Positions 27,177 through 37,725 of a DNA stretch of 64,000 nt are shown in pieces. Positions within the stretch are counted from its first letter, which is position 1. Every line of letters begins with the position of its first letter. The notes under the pieces are model-generated. The model was given only the letters and a program-made list of their open reading frames with translations. It made no database searches and was not told where the DNA came from. The translations under genes were made by a program, and so were the position numbers. Origin of the DNA: JBHJHP01 sp042219825 (GTDB lineage: Bacteria > Bacteroidota > Bacteroidia > Bacteroidales > UBA5342); the NCBI RefSeq assembly GCF_042219825.1, contig NZ_JBHJHQ010000007.1, forward strand, positions 186,001 through 250,000, written 5' to 3'.

Positions 27177-28982
27177 ATGAAAAAGTTAAATATAATAGTC
27201 GGGATTTTAAGTGTTTTTTTCATCGCATCCGGTTGTGAGGATAAACTAAACCTGGTACCATCAGCTAATGTGGTAAACGAAAATATGTGGAATGATCCCT
27301 CAGATTTTAAACTTGCAGCTAATGCATTCTATGGTGATTTACAAAAGCATTTTGAAATAACACATAGAGATAGGGAAGCTGATATTGTAACACCAAACTC
27401 TCCTGATAAAATCAGTAATTCGAGTTATGCTATTATAGTAACGGAAACTGAATTTTATGACAACTATCCATGGTATGTAAAAATGAGTACCCAATATGAA
27501 CGTTTAAGAGCCATAAATTATCTCTTTAAAAATGCAGAAAAATTTAATGATAAAGATGCAATTAAGCAGTACTTAGGAGAAGCTTTCTTTTTCAGGGCAT
27601 ATCTTCACTGGTTAATATTCAGGGATTATGGTGCAGTACATTATGTGGATCATGTGCTTGACGTTAATGATCCTGTATTGTCAGCTCCCAGAGATGAGCG
27701 TGACTTCTATGCAAACAAGCTTATACAGGACTTGGATTCTGCTATTGCTAATCTTACTTATGAGGCGAATTTAGCAGAAGAAGATTATGGAAGAATCAGT
27801 AAAGAAGCGGCTCAAGCCTTATTAGCGAAATTTTCATTATTTGAAGGGACATGGCAAAAATACCACAATAATAATACATCAAGATGTAATAATTTGATGG
27901 AAATAGCGATTGCGAATTCTAAATCAATAATGGATGAAAACCACTTTGAGCTATTTTTCGATAGCAGGTTAGGAACAGAATCCAGTTACAGGTATCTTTT
28001 TATACTTGAAAATGAAAAGTCAAATCCATATAACATAACTAAAGCCGCCAATAAAGAATATATTTTAAGAAACAGGTTTGATGAAAACCTAAGAGTTTCC
28101 AGCGCAAATATATCCCATACACTACAGAGTTCTCATTATTCCCCAACTCTAAAAATGATAAATATGTATCTCTGCGCTGATGGTCTCCCCATTGACAAAT
28201 CTCCTTTATTTGATAAAAATACTGCATATGAAACTTTTACTTCTATTTACGAAAACAGGGATCCAAGAATGATTCAAAGTCTTAGGATTCCGACGCACTA
28301 TTACTGGAGTTACGGAGCAAATGGAAGAGTTAACTGGACGGGAGATGCAGCAGATTTAAAAACAGCTACAGTGGCAGATCCTACAGTTGGAGGTGGAGCA
28401 ACGATGACTGGTTACCTCAACTGGAAATGGATGACTGAACGTAATGTGCCGGTTTATGAGGAGGCATGTGATATGCCAATTATAAGGTTGGCTGAAGTTT
28501 ATCTGACGTATGCTGAGGCGCTATATGAAAGGAATGGAGCTATCACAGATGCTCAGTTGGATGAGTCTATTAATAAACTTCGGGACAGGGTTGGGATGGT
28601 TCATTTAACAAATGCATTGGTAGCAAGTAATAGTCTTAATATGCTGCAGGAAATAAGACGCGAAAGGACGGTTGAATTATATGCTGAAGGGAAAAGATAT
28701 GATGATTTGCGACGTTGGAAAACAGCAGAAGTAGAAATGTCAGAGCCTATACTTGGTGCTCGTATTTCAGGAGATTACAGTTCTGATAAAATTAAAATCC
28801 AGAAAATTCCTCCAAAATATTATTCAAAGCCTGAAACAGAAGGAAGGCTGACAGAGGATTTGTTTTATATAGTTGAACCTGCCTCAAGCAGACAGTTTCA
28901 GCAAAAGAACTATCTGAGACCAATACCAACAAGCCAGATAGTTTTAAATCCAAATTTGGAACAAAATCCCGGGTGGGAATAG
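27177..28982 (+). CDS. SusD-family outer-membrane lipoprotein
   Basis: From the ATG at 27177, 16 bp after the susC stop, the product is 601 residues. The longer frame overlapping susC lacks a signal peptide and is not used. The lipoprotein signal ends FFIASGC (C20). The N-terminal region DKLNLVPSANVVNENMWNDPSDF, the RAINYLFKNAEKF helix, the LGEAFFFRAYLHWLIFRDYG motif, and the C-terminal RRERTVELYAEGKRYDDLRRW and ending YLRPIPTSQIVLNPNLEQNPGW are hallmark SusD/RagB features. It binds glycan at the surface and caps the SusC channel. Its pairing with the gene upstream defines this locus as a PUL. Confidence 0.95.
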   Translation: MKKLNIIVGILSVFFIASGCEDKLNLVPSANVVNENMWNDPSDFKLAANAFYGDLQKHFEITHRDREADIVTPNSPDKISNSSYAIIVTETEFYDNYPWYVKMSTQYERLRAINYLFKNAEKFNDKDAIKQYLGEAFFFRAYLHWLIFRDYGAVHYVDHVLDVNDPVLSAPRDERDFYANKLIQDLDSAIANLTYEANLAEEDYGRISKEAAQALLAKFSLFEGTWQKYHNNNTSRCNNLMEIAIANSKSIMDENHFELFFDSRLGTESSYRYLFILENEKSNPYNITKAANKEYILRNRFDENLRVSSANISHTLQSSHYSPTLKMINMYLCADGLPIDKSPLFDKNTAYETFTSIYENRDPRMIQSLRIPTHYYWSYGANGRVNWTGDAADLKTATVADPTVGGGATMTGYLNWKWMTERNVPVYEEACDMPIIRLAEVYLTYAEALYERNGAITDAQLDESINKLRDRVGMVHLTNALVASNSLNMLQEIRRERTVELYAEGKRYDDLRRWKTAEVEMSEPILGARISGDYSSDKIKIQKIPPKYYSKPETEGRLTEDLFYIVEPASSRQFQQKNYLRPIPTSQIVLNPNLEQNPGWE

Positions 28983-29057
28983 ATATGTGAAAATTAAATA
29001 TGTCACCGGCAAATAATAATGTCGGTGACCTTTAAAAACCATTTAAATTTTAGTATT

Positions 29058-30854
29058 ATGAAGAAGAGTATTTTTACTTTATTATTTCTTGTGATAGCAG
29101 GTGTTGGTACACTTTTAGCGCAAGTTGAAAATCCATTCAGATTGGACTTTAGGGGAGAAGAATATCTGTATACACTGGCAGAGGATAATACCCCCCATTA
29201 TACTCAACCATTTGGTAACAATTGGTGGTGGAATGATAATACTGATGCAGCAGCACCTTATATTGATGGAGATAGTCTCATAATTTCTATTGGTGCAAGA
29301 GCAACTGTTGCAAAAGATGATCTTGGAAATGAATTTGGTTCTGTGTATGGAATTGCGATTACAACTCCTCAGGTTTACATTAATACTGAAGATTTTCCAT
29401 TGCTTGCGGTTAAATTTACGGAATTACCGGACTTATCCGAATATGGATATTTTCGTTATCAGCAAATAGTCCGAGGCGAATCCAATGCAGATGGTGCAAA
29501 CCATGATTGGTTTTTTAGAGTTGATCCGGATGCAAGTGCTGACGTTTATTATTGCACTCATTTAGAAGATGAAGATGGAGGAGTAATTCTTGTTTTTGAT
29601 CTTTCAAAAAGTGCAAGGGTTCACCGATGGACCTTAAAAAATGAAGCAAATGCTCAGGCTGATCCAGCTGCGTATTACAAGACACTGTATGCTGCTGATG
29701 CTGATGGGGCAATTGGTGATGCTTCGTCAATTATTCCTGTGGGAAAATCTATACGTTCTGATATAACATTTGTATGGGAGGGTGTTTTGGATGCTAATCA
29801 AAAAGCAAAAATGAGCTGGATGAAAGGATTTGCAACTATAGATGATGTGTATGCATATGCCTGGCCTGAAAATACCAATAATGATTTTTCACTTGATTTC
29901 AGAACAGGGGATTACCTTTATACTTTAGCAGCTGACAATGCAGGACATAATACGCAACCATTTGGAAATAACTGGTGGTGGAATGATAATACAGAAGCAA
30001 CCCCTCCTTACGCTGAAGCAGGCATGTTGAATATTTCCATTGGAGCACGTGCTACAGCTGGGAAGGATGATTTAGGAAATTTATATGCGTCAGTTTATGG
30101 TATTACAATTACAACACCACAAGTTTATTTGAATACTGAAGAATTTCCTCTACTTGCTGCGAAGTTTAAAACAGTACCTGCAATGGCCGAAGGTTATACC
30201 AAGTTTGCATACCAACAGATAGTGCGTGGTGAATCCAATGCAGATGGAGCAAACCATGACTGGTTCTTCAGAGTGGATCCGAATGCAAGTGCTGATGTTT
30301 CTTATTGTACTCAGATTGAAGATGAAGATGGAGGCATGATTTATATTTTTGACCTGTCGCAAAGTGCAAAAGTACATCGCTGGACTCTGAAAAATGAGGC
30401 CAATGCACAGGCAGATCCAGCAGCATACTATAAAACAGAGTTTGCAGCTGCAGAGGATGGAGCAATTGGAGATGCATCATCAATTATTCCTGTAGGAAAA
30501 GCAATTCGATCTGATGTAACGTTTTCATGGGAAGGTGTATTGGATGACACACAGGTGGCTGAATTATCATGGTTAAAAAGTTTTGCTTCACTTGACGACG
30601 TGTACGGTTTTGCATGGACGGCAATTGATGAAGTAAAATTAGAAGCATTGGATGCTTTTGGTTCACAAAATCTAATTACAGTAAGAGGTCTTGATAAAGG
30701 TTCTAACGTACAGGTATTTAACCTTGCAGGACAGATGATAGATACACGTATTGTTGGTCAGTCCACTTATAATTTGAATACAAAGAATGGTATTTATATT
30801 GTAAGGGTTTTAGATAAAGGTCAGATCAGAACCGCAAAAGTTTTGGTATACTAA
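29058..30854 (+). CDS. Secreted two-repeat surface glycan-binding-like protein with T9SS tail
   Basis: From the ATG at 29058 the product is 598 residues, with signal peptide ending GVGTLLAQ. Two repeats of about 250 residues (roughly 25-270 and 275-525) share FGNNWWWNDNT, ARAT-KDDLGN, NHDWFFRVDP and VHRWTLKNEANAQADPAAYY. A Por-type tail follows (ITVRGLDKGSNVQVFNLAGQ). It occupies the SusE/SusF position after SusD and is the likely surface glycan-binding protein, although it carries a T9SS tail rather than a lipobox. The repeats end in a (S/D)W-KGFAT-DDVYA pattern resembling the repeats of the giant protein at 18430. Substrate is unknown. A strong terminator follows. Confidence 0.72.
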   Translation: MKKSIFTLLFLVIAGVGTLLAQVENPFRLDFRGEEYLYTLAEDNTPHYTQPFGNNWWWNDNTDAAAPYIDGDSLIISIGARATVAKDDLGNEFGSVYGIAITTPQVYINTEDFPLLAVKFTELPDLSEYGYFRYQQIVRGESNADGANHDWFFRVDPDASADVYYCTHLEDEDGGVILVFDLSKSARVHRWTLKNEANAQADPAAYYKTLYAADADGAIGDASSIIPVGKSIRSDITFVWEGVLDANQKAKMSWMKGFATIDDVYAYAWPENTNNDFSLDFRTGDYLYTLAADNAGHNTQPFGNNWWWNDNTEATPPYAEAGMLNISIGARATAGKDDLGNLYASVYGITITTPQVYLNTEEFPLLAAKFKTVPAMAEGYTKFAYQQIVRGESNADGANHDWFFRVDPNASADVSYCTQIEDEDGGMIYIFDLSQSAKVHRWTLKNEANAQADPAAYYKTEFAAAEDGAIGDASSIIPVGKAIRSDVTFSWEGVLDDTQVAELSWLKSFASLDDVYGFAWTAIDEVKLEALDAFGSQNLITVRGLDKGSNVQVFNLAGQMIDTRIVGQSTYNLNTKNGIYIVRVLDKGQIRTAKVLVY

Positions 30855-30860
30855 ATAATA

Positions 30861-30897
30861 AAAATACATGGGGTTAAAATACCCCATGTATTTTTTT
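30861..30897 (+). terminator. Strong rho-independent terminator closing the susCD unit
   Basis: AAAATACATGGGGT (30861-30874) pairs perfectly over 14 bp with ACCCCATGTATTTT (30881-30894) across a 6-nt loop, with T residues to 30897. It lies 6 bp after the stop codon and separates the transport genes from the enzyme operon. Confidence 0.9.
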
Positions 30898-31121
30898 AAA
30901 ATGTTCCTACCAAGGTTGGGAAAAATAATAACAGTACCAATTATTTTGCTGCATTTGCAGCATTTTATTTTTTGGGCTAATAGAATTAGTTTAAAAAAGT
31001 AAGAGAAAACAAGATTTGAAAGAATAGATTAAACCTCAAATTTTTCTATTATTATTTAAATAAATTCACTACAGGAAACATTGAAGACAGAAATGTAAAA
31101 TGATTATTAATATTCCAATTT

Positions 31122-34037
31122 ATGAAATCAATTAAGCAAATAATTCCTATCATTTGTCTTTTAGTTATGCCATTAACAATAATGGCACAACGTACTTTCG
31201 TTCATCCGGGTTTAAGTCATAAAAAATCAGATTTGGAACGTATGAGGTATATGGTTGAAGCAGGAGAAGAACCATATGCTTCCTCATTTTCTCTTTTGCA
31301 GGCTGATAGTAAATCTTCCTATAATTATGAAGTAAAAGGAAACAGTTCCATGACTGTTGTTACACAGGATGGCACAAATTATTCTGCTTTTTCCTCCGAT
31401 GTTCTGGCTGCTTATCTGAATGCATTAATGTGGGGTATTACCGGTGATACCAGGCATGCCGATAAATGTGTTGAAATATTCAATGCCTGGGAAAATCTGA
31501 CGAGATTTACAGGAGGTGGAACAGAATCTCTGAATACCGGTCGCGTCATATGGAAATTGTTGGAGGCTGCGGAAATAATAAAATCCACGTATGATGGATG
31601 GGCACAGGAAGATATAGATAAATTTAAAGCCATGTTAGTTTATCCGGGATATTCAACAACAGAGGTGCCGGCTAATTTGTTAGATGCTACTTTTTATTGG
31701 CGTATGTATATGGGAGACCCAGGTCGCCATGGGAATCAGGATTTATTTGGCTGGCGTGGTATTATGGCAATGGGTGTATTCATGGATAATGAAATAATGT
31801 ACGACAGGGCACTAAGATACCTAAAAGGATTACCTCACAGAGAAGATGATCTTCCATATCAATCCGGCCCTCCTATAATTACAGATACTCCGGATCCAAC
31901 TCGGGCGAATGATTATTATGATTATTTTAACTTCCCGGCTGACTACAGTACAGACAGTACAGACTATGGTTATAATGGCGTCTTAAAATACTTTATTTGG
32001 GAAAACGGGCAGTGTCAGGAAAGTTCAAGGGATCAGGATCATGCAATATTGGGTGTAGGTATGGTAGCATCACTGGCAGAAATAGCCTGGAATCAGGGTG
32101 ATGACCTTTGGAGTTTGTACAATAACAGAATTCTAAAGGGTTATGAGTTTGCACTAAGGTATAATGTTTCTTATAAATATACCTATGATGATCAGCCTGA
32201 ACCTTGGGAACCAACAGCTGAAAATGGTGAATTTATTCAGAGAAGAGATAGAACAGGTAGATGGTTCTCTAAAAAGATTAATCCGTATACTGAAAATATT
32301 TATAGAGAAACAGTCATATCGAGAGGCAAATTTAAAAGCGATATGCGACCAATTTACGAACTGCCTCTTGCACATTACAACATCAGAGAAGGTTTGTCAC
32401 TGGAGAATTTGAAATGGACTAAAAGAGCGTATGATATTTCAGTTTCAGAAGTTGGTTATGAACAAAATGGTTGGAGTTTAGACCATTTGGGTTGGGGAGG
32501 ACTTACTGTTCACCGTCCGGACTTGTGTGCTGGCGATCCATGTAAATTTGAAAATGGGAATCCGGTTTTTAAAATGAACTTTATGCCGGATACTGTAGAA
32601 GCAGAGAATTTTGATTATTTCGCAGCGGATGGTGAAGGACATACATATCACGATGTCACAGGAACAAATTCAGGAAATGCTTATAGACCTGGTGAAGCAG
32701 TGGATATCGAGGAATGTTCTGATGGTGGTTATAATATTACTAATCTTGAAGATGGAGAATGGATAAGTTATACTGTATATATTCCTGTTTCTGCGTTGTA
32801 TGATATAAACGTAAGGTATAGCGCAGCTAATAGTAACGGTAATATCAGATTTGAATTTGGGGGAGTAGATAAAACGGGAGATGTTACCATTCCTTTTGGA
32901 GGTGATAATTCTACAGCTCTGACAGATTGGAAAAATTTAAACGTGGCATCATCAATTCAACTTGATGCAGGTGTTCAGAATGTTCGTATTTATATAAGTG
33001 GTGAATCCAATTCCTATAAGCTGAATAATTTTTGGATTACAATTAATAATCTTGCAAATCCTTCTCTTTCACTCTCAGCAGAAACTTCAGATGCAGCTGT
33101 TTATTTAAGTTGGAACATTGATGATATAGTTGCCAAAAAAGCATCTATTTATAAAAATACAAGCAATGATTTTGCATCAAGTTCTTTATTGGTAGAAAAT
33201 ATTGGAGGTAAAAGCTATTTGGATCAGGATGTTACAAATCAAGGTTCATATTATTATTGGCTTGTTGTGGTTGATATAAATAACATGACCTACATTTCAG
33301 ATGCTGCTGAAATTATTTCACATATTGGTCTGATTGATGATGAATTTAACGATGGTTTAGATGGATGGGTGGCTAATACTTCTGGTGCTTCGGCTAAGGC
33401 AGAAAACGGACAATTAATAATGACACTTGCAAAATTGGACAATGGCAAATACCGGGGGGATATGAAGCGTTCACAGGGTGCTGTTTTTCATACGGGTAAT
33501 TATCCGATTTTTGCCTTTAAAATGGATGCACCCGAGGTAGTGAATATCCATTTTGATACGAACGAAGGTTCATATGGTGATGGTGCGAACAAATGGACAG
33601 GAAAGATTGGTGATGATGTTTATTATTATGATTTAACTGAAGTTGGATTCAGAGGAGTTATTCCTTCTACAACGACTACAAAAACGTTTGACATGATTCA
33701 GTTGAAAGTGGCAGATATAACTTCAGGTGAGACTTCTTACACTTGTGATTGGGTTAAAACTTTTACAAGTTTAGATGCTTTGAAGGATTTTGTTGGAACA
33801 ACACCTTTAAATGGTATCAAAGAACAGCATGTTAATATTTGGGGATATAATAATAAGATTTACATGCGTGGATTGGAAAATTCGTTAGTTACGATATTTA
33901 ATATTGAAGGATGCAAGGTATATTCAGGATTTTGCAACTCTGGAAATCAAACGGTTAATGTTAAAAAATCAGGATTTTATATTGTTAAAATAGAAGCAGG
34001 ATTTGAGGAGCAAGTAATGAAAGTTGTTGTTCAATAA
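31122..34037 (+). CDS. Alginate-lyase-superfamily polysaccharide lyase with CBM6-like and PUL-shared C-terminal modules
   Basis: The 971-residue product has a signal peptide (ending PLTIMAQ). Its (alpha/alpha)-toroid lyase domain (about 25-480) resembles PF05426 proteins: THV-type start FVHPGLSHKKSDLERMRYMV, the helix TGRVIWKLLEAAEIIKSTYDGW, GRHGNQDLFGWRGIMAMGVF, and CQESSRDQDHAILGVGMVASL with the likely catalytic histidine. A CBM6-like beta-sandwich follows (about 490-645, EAENFDYFAADGEGHTYHDV), then an Fn3-like segment, a ~150-residue module (about 735-890) that resembles the repeats of the 18430 protein, and a Por secretion tail. PL38-like activity (glucuronan-type lyase) is possible but not provable here. 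It heads the long enzyme operon and would generate the unsaturated ends that GH88 removes. Confidence 0.72.
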   Translation: MKSIKQIIPIICLLVMPLTIMAQRTFVHPGLSHKKSDLERMRYMVEAGEEPYASSFSLLQADSKSSYNYEVKGNSSMTVVTQDGTNYSAFSSDVLAAYLNALMWGITGDTRHADKCVEIFNAWENLTRFTGGGTESLNTGRVIWKLLEAAEIIKSTYDGWAQEDIDKFKAMLVYPGYSTTEVPANLLDATFYWRMYMGDPGRHGNQDLFGWRGIMAMGVFMDNEIMYDRALRYLKGLPHREDDLPYQSGPPIITDTPDPTRANDYYDYFNFPADYSTDSTDYGYNGVLKYFIWENGQCQESSRDQDHAILGVGMVASLAEIAWNQGDDLWSLYNNRILKGYEFALRYNVSYKYTYDDQPEPWEPTAENGEFIQRRDRTGRWFSKKINPYTENIYRETVISRGKFKSDMRPIYELPLAHYNIREGLSLENLKWTKRAYDISVSEVGYEQNGWSLDHLGWGGLTVHRPDLCAGDPCKFENGNPVFKMNFMPDTVEAENFDYFAADGEGHTYHDVTGTNSGNAYRPGEAVDIEECSDGGYNITNLEDGEWISYTVYIPVSALYDINVRYSAANSNGNIRFEFGGVDKTGDVTIPFGGDNSTALTDWKNLNVASSIQLDAGVQNVRIYISGESNSYKLNNFWITINNLANPSLSLSAETSDAAVYLSWNIDDIVAKKASIYKNTSNDFASSSLLVENIGGKSYLDQDVTNQGSYYYWLVVVDINNMTYISDAAEIISHIGLIDDEFNDGLDGWVANTSGASAKAENGQLIMTLAKLDNGKYRGDMKRSQGAVFHTGNYPIFAFKMDAPEVVNIHFDTNEGSYGDGANKWTGKIGDDVYYYDLTEVGFRGVIPSTTTTKTFDMIQLKVADITSGETSYTCDWVKTFTSLDALKDFVGTTPLNGIKEQHVNIWGYNNKIYMRGLENSLVTIFNIEGCKVYSGFCNSGNQTVNVKKSGFYIVKIEAGFEEQVMKVVVQ

Positions 34038-34055
34038 GAATTTAATTGCTTTTTG

Positions 34056-35723
34056 ATGAATAGATTAATAAAATATGGTTATTCAATTCTCTATGTTAGT
34101 GTATTTTTTTCTTGTCAAAACAGAAAAGAAGATATATTGAATAAGACTGATGCAGAGAAACATGTTTCATCTGTATGGGTGTCTGATAATGGAGATGGAT
34201 CCTATAAAAACCCGATTCTGCATGCAGATTATTCCGATCCTGATGTAATACGGGTTGGAGATGATTTTTTTATGACAGCTTCAAGTTTTAATGCATCACC
34301 ATCTTTACCAATTTTACATTCTAAAGATCTGGTCAATTGGACTATTGTAAATCATGCGTTGTCTGGACTAACTCCGATATCTTTTTTTGATAAACCTCAA
34401 CATGGTAAGGGTGTATGGGCACCTTCTATCAGATATCATAACGAGGAATTTTTTATTTACTGGGGAGACCCGGATTTTGGGGTTTTTATGGTTAAAACAA
34501 AAGATCCGTTCGGTAACTGGGAAAAACCTGTTAAAGTACTTGATGGGAAAGGAATAATAGATCCATGTCCGTTATGGGATGAAGATGGGAAAACTTATCT
34601 GATAACTGCATGGGCTGCAAGCCGTTCAGGAATCAATAGCATCCTTACTGTTTGGGAAATGAATAGTGAAGGAACTGAAGTTGTCAGCGAAGGTAAACAT
34701 GTTTACGATGGTCATGATAATAACCATACCGTAGAAGGGCCTAAATTATTCCAAAGAGAAGGCAAATATTACATTTTTGCACCTGCCGGAGGTGTAGCCA
34801 ATGGATGGCAATTGGTTTTACGTTCAGATTGTATATGGGGTCCATATGAAGAAAAAATAGTTCTTGCACAAGGCAATACAAGCGTAAATGGGCCACATCA
34901 GGGGACATTGGTTGAAACACAAACCAATGAATCATGGTTTATTCATTTTCAGGATAAAGGTTTTTATGGAAGAATTCTACATCTTCAACCTGTTGAGTGG
35001 GGAAATGGATGGCCTGTAATTGGAATAGATAGTGATGGAAATGGATGTGGCGAACCTGTTTTAACTCATAAGAAACCGGATGTTGGTAAAGAATGGGCTG
35101 TATGTATGCCACAGGAATCAGATGAATTTAATAATGGAGCACTTGGTCCTCAATGGCAGTGGGCTGCTAATCAAAATATCAAATGGTACGTATCATTACC
35201 GGGCAAGAACTATTTAAGGTTATTGGCATACCCGACAACGGAAGAGTATCAGCGTTTATGGGATGTTCCTAACCTGTTGCTTCAAAAATTTCCGGCACCT
35301 TCTTTTACAGCCACAACAAAGATGAAACTGACGATTGAATGGGATGCTAAAGAGGGGAAAAAGGCCGGTTTAATCATTACAGGGAATGATTATGCTTATC
35401 TTTCACTTAAGAAAAATGGCAAAGGGTTTATATTAAGTCAGATATTATGTAAAGATGCTAATACAGGTGGAGAGGAAGAGACAATTGAGTCGGTTCAGCT
35501 TGAATCTGAAACAGTATGTCTGAGGGTTGAAGTTAAAGCACCAGAAGGTAAATGCGATTTTTATTACAGTGAAAACGAAACGGAGTTCCGGCCCATCGGA
35601 ATTGCACATTATGCAAAACCGGAATTATGGATTGGATCAAAAATTGGGCTGTTTTGTGTTATGGAGTCAGGTGACAGAAAAGGAAGTTATGCCGATTTTG
35701 ACTGGTTTAGGATTACGAAATAA
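34056..35723 (+). CDS. GH43 family glycoside hydrolase (lipoprotein)
   Basis: From the ATG at 34056 the product is 555 residues; the frame also allows a TTG one codon earlier. Lipobox FFSC gives C20. The five-bladed propeller carries the GH43 triad: D61 in YSDPDVIR, D169 in IIDPCPLW and E227 in HTVEGPKLF. The C-terminal ~200 residues form the beta-xylosidase-type concanavalin domain (SDEFNNGALGPQWQWAANQN onward). GH43 enzymes mostly release alpha-L-arabinofuranose or beta-D-xylose, and some act on beta-galactan. The neighbouring GH127/146 gene favours an arabinose-containing side chain. It starts 18 bp after the lyase stop, within the same operon. Confidence 0.9.
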   Translation: MNRLIKYGYSILYVSVFFSCQNRKEDILNKTDAEKHVSSVWVSDNGDGSYKNPILHADYSDPDVIRVGDDFFMTASSFNASPSLPILHSKDLVNWTIVNHALSGLTPISFFDKPQHGKGVWAPSIRYHNEEFFIYWGDPDFGVFMVKTKDPFGNWEKPVKVLDGKGIIDPCPLWDEDGKTYLITAWAASRSGINSILTVWEMNSEGTEVVSEGKHVYDGHDNNHTVEGPKLFQREGKYYIFAPAGGVANGWQLVLRSDCIWGPYEEKIVLAQGNTSVNGPHQGTLVETQTNESWFIHFQDKGFYGRILHLQPVEWGNGWPVIGIDSDGNGCGEPVLTHKKPDVGKEWAVCMPQESDEFNNGALGPQWQWAANQNIKWYVSLPGKNYLRLLAYPTTEEYQRLWDVPNLLLQKFPAPSFTATTKMKLTIEWDAKEGKKAGLIITGNDYAYLSLKKNGKGFILSQILCKDANTGGEEETIESVQLESETVCLRVEVKAPEGKCDFYYSENETEFRPIGIAHYAKPELWIGSKIGLFCVMESGDRKGSYADFDWFRITK

Positions 35724-35771
35724 CCAAATACATTTATTGTTTTAATAAATATTGGAACAAATTCAATTAGA

Positions 35772-37724
35772 ATGCAGAATAACATAGTAAAATATATTTC
35801 TATCTTTTTTGTGCTTTTATGTGCTTTAGGGGCAACCCTTGTTGCACAATCTCATTATCCCGGACAGCATGAAGGAAAACTAACGGTAAAGGAAAAGGTC
35901 TCATTTAAAACGTATGCTTTTGATATGAAGGATGTAAAATTGCTGGAATCAAGGTTTACGGAAAACCTTGAAAGAGAAAGCAAGTGGATCATGTCATTAT
36001 CAGTTGATCGTTTATTGCATAGTTTCCGTAATAATGCAGGGGTGTATGCGGGTCAGGAGGGTGGCTATGATTCTGTTGATAAATTGGCAGGATGGGAGTC
36101 TCTTGATTGCGAGCTTCGTGGACATTCCATTGGTCATATTTTATCCGGGCTTGCCATGTTATATGCAACAACCGAAGATGAAAAATACAAATTTAAAGCA
36201 GATAGTCTGGTAAATGGTTTGGCTGAGGTGCAGGATGCACTTGGTCGGGATGGTTATCTAAGTGCTTTTCCGCAGAACCTCATTAATCGTAATATTAGAG
36301 GAGAAAGAGTTTGGGCTCCATGGTACACGTTGCACAAGATATATGCAGGTTTAATTGATCAATATTTGTATTGCAACAATGAACTTGCCCTGGTTATTGT
36401 AAAAAGGATGGGAGACTGGGCATACAACAAGTTACAGAAAGTAACTGTGGAGCAACGAAAAACAATGATCCGAAATGAATTTGGAGGTGTAAATGACTCC
36501 TTTTATACGCTTTATCAAATAACAGGGAATGACCATTATAAATGGCTTGGGGACTTTTTCTATCATGAAGATGTACTTGATCCCCTGAAGGCACATGAGG
36601 ATAACCTGGAGAAAAAACATGCGAATACATATATTCCCAAGCTAATTGGTATTGTTAGAGCGTACGAAATTGGAGAAACTGAGAAAAACAAAGAGATTTC
36701 AGAATTCTTTTGGAATACTGTTGTGGATCATCATTCTTTCATAACAGGAAGTAATAGTGACAAAGAGAAATTCTTTAAAGCGGATCATCAATCACAACAC
36801 CTTACAGGCTATACAGGTGAATCTTGTAATGTGTACAACATGCTGAAACTGACACGCCATTTGTTTATGCTGGAAGCAGATCCAAAGATGGCAGATTTTT
36901 ATGAAAAAGCATTGTATAATCATATTTTGGGTCAGCAGGATACTCAAACCGGTATGATTGCTTATTTTTTGCCGATGCTTCCGGGTGCTTACAAAGTATA
37001 TAGTACCCCTGATAGTTCATTCTGGTGCTGTGTGGGAACTGGTTTTGAAAATCAGGCAAAATATGGTGAGGCAATTTATTATCATACTGATGAGGATCTG
37101 TTTGTAAATCTTTTTATTCCTTCAGAACTGAACTGGAAGGAAAAAGGAATAGTTTTAAAACAGATGACAAAGTATCCATATGAATCAGGTTCTTTATTGA
37201 AATTCTCTGTTGATAAACCGGTTAAAGTTGCTCTGAAATTGCGTTACCCTTCATGGGTGACAAAGAATGCGGTAGTAAAAGTAAATGGCAAAAGATACAG
37301 GGTATCACAAACCCCAGGTAGTTACATTACAATTACCCGTACCTGGATGAATGGTGATCAGGTGGAATTTGACTATCCAATGGAATTGAAGATGGTTGCT
37401 TCTGATAATCCTGAAGTAGTGTCGATTAGTTATGGCCCGATTGTTTTAGCTGCTGAATTGGGAACAGAAGATATGGTTAGCCCGGCTCCCTTTTCAAATC
37501 CTGACTTGCATAATGACTATTATACTTATGACTACAAAGTTCCGACAGTTTTAACCAACGAGTTAATCACAAGAGGAAAATCAATAGAAAAATGGTTAAA
37601 GCCTGTTGATAGTAGAACTTTGACATTTGAAACAGAAAAGAATATTGTCGGGAAGGATTTAACTTTCCGCCCTTTGTTTGATATTCACCATGAAAGATAT
37701 AATGTTTATTGGAAACTAAAATAA
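35772..37724 (+). CDS. GH127/GH146 beta-L-arabinofuranosidase-like protein (DUF1680)
   Basis: The 650-residue product has a signal peptide ending GATLVAQ. It shows the DUF1680 signatures AGWESLDCELRGHSIGHILSG, NEFGGVNDSFYTLYQITG and TGESCNVYNMLKLTRHLF. A double cysteine at C419-C420 in FWCCVGTGFENQ is where the cysteine nucleophile and zinc ligand of GH127/146 reside. The C-terminal beta-domains (VKVALKLRYPSW, YGPIVLAAELG) are normal. GH146 enzymes, known from Bacteroides arabinan and RG-II loci, remove beta-L-arabinofuranose. The next gene starts one base after the stop, so coupling is tight. Confidence 0.87.
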   Translation: MQNNIVKYISIFFVLLCALGATLVAQSHYPGQHEGKLTVKEKVSFKTYAFDMKDVKLLESRFTENLERESKWIMSLSVDRLLHSFRNNAGVYAGQEGGYDSVDKLAGWESLDCELRGHSIGHILSGLAMLYATTEDEKYKFKADSLVNGLAEVQDALGRDGYLSAFPQNLINRNIRGERVWAPWYTLHKIYAGLIDQYLYCNNELALVIVKRMGDWAYNKLQKVTVEQRKTMIRNEFGGVNDSFYTLYQITGNDHYKWLGDFFYHEDVLDPLKAHEDNLEKKHANTYIPKLIGIVRAYEIGETEKNKEISEFFWNTVVDHHSFITGSNSDKEKFFKADHQSQHLTGYTGESCNVYNMLKLTRHLFMLEADPKMADFYEKALYNHILGQQDTQTGMIAYFLPMLPGAYKVYSTPDSSFWCCVGTGFENQAKYGEAIYYHTDEDLFVNLFIPSELNWKEKGIVLKQMTKYPYESGSLLKFSVDKPVKVALKLRYPSWVTKNAVVKVNGKRYRVSQTPGSYITITRTWMNGDQVEFDYPMELKMVASDNPEVVSISYGPIVLAAELGTEDMVSPAPFSNPDLHNDYYTYDYKVPTVLTNELITRGKSIEKWLKPVDSRTLTFETEKNIVGKDLTFRPLFDIHHERYNVYWKLK

Positions 37725-37725
37725 A

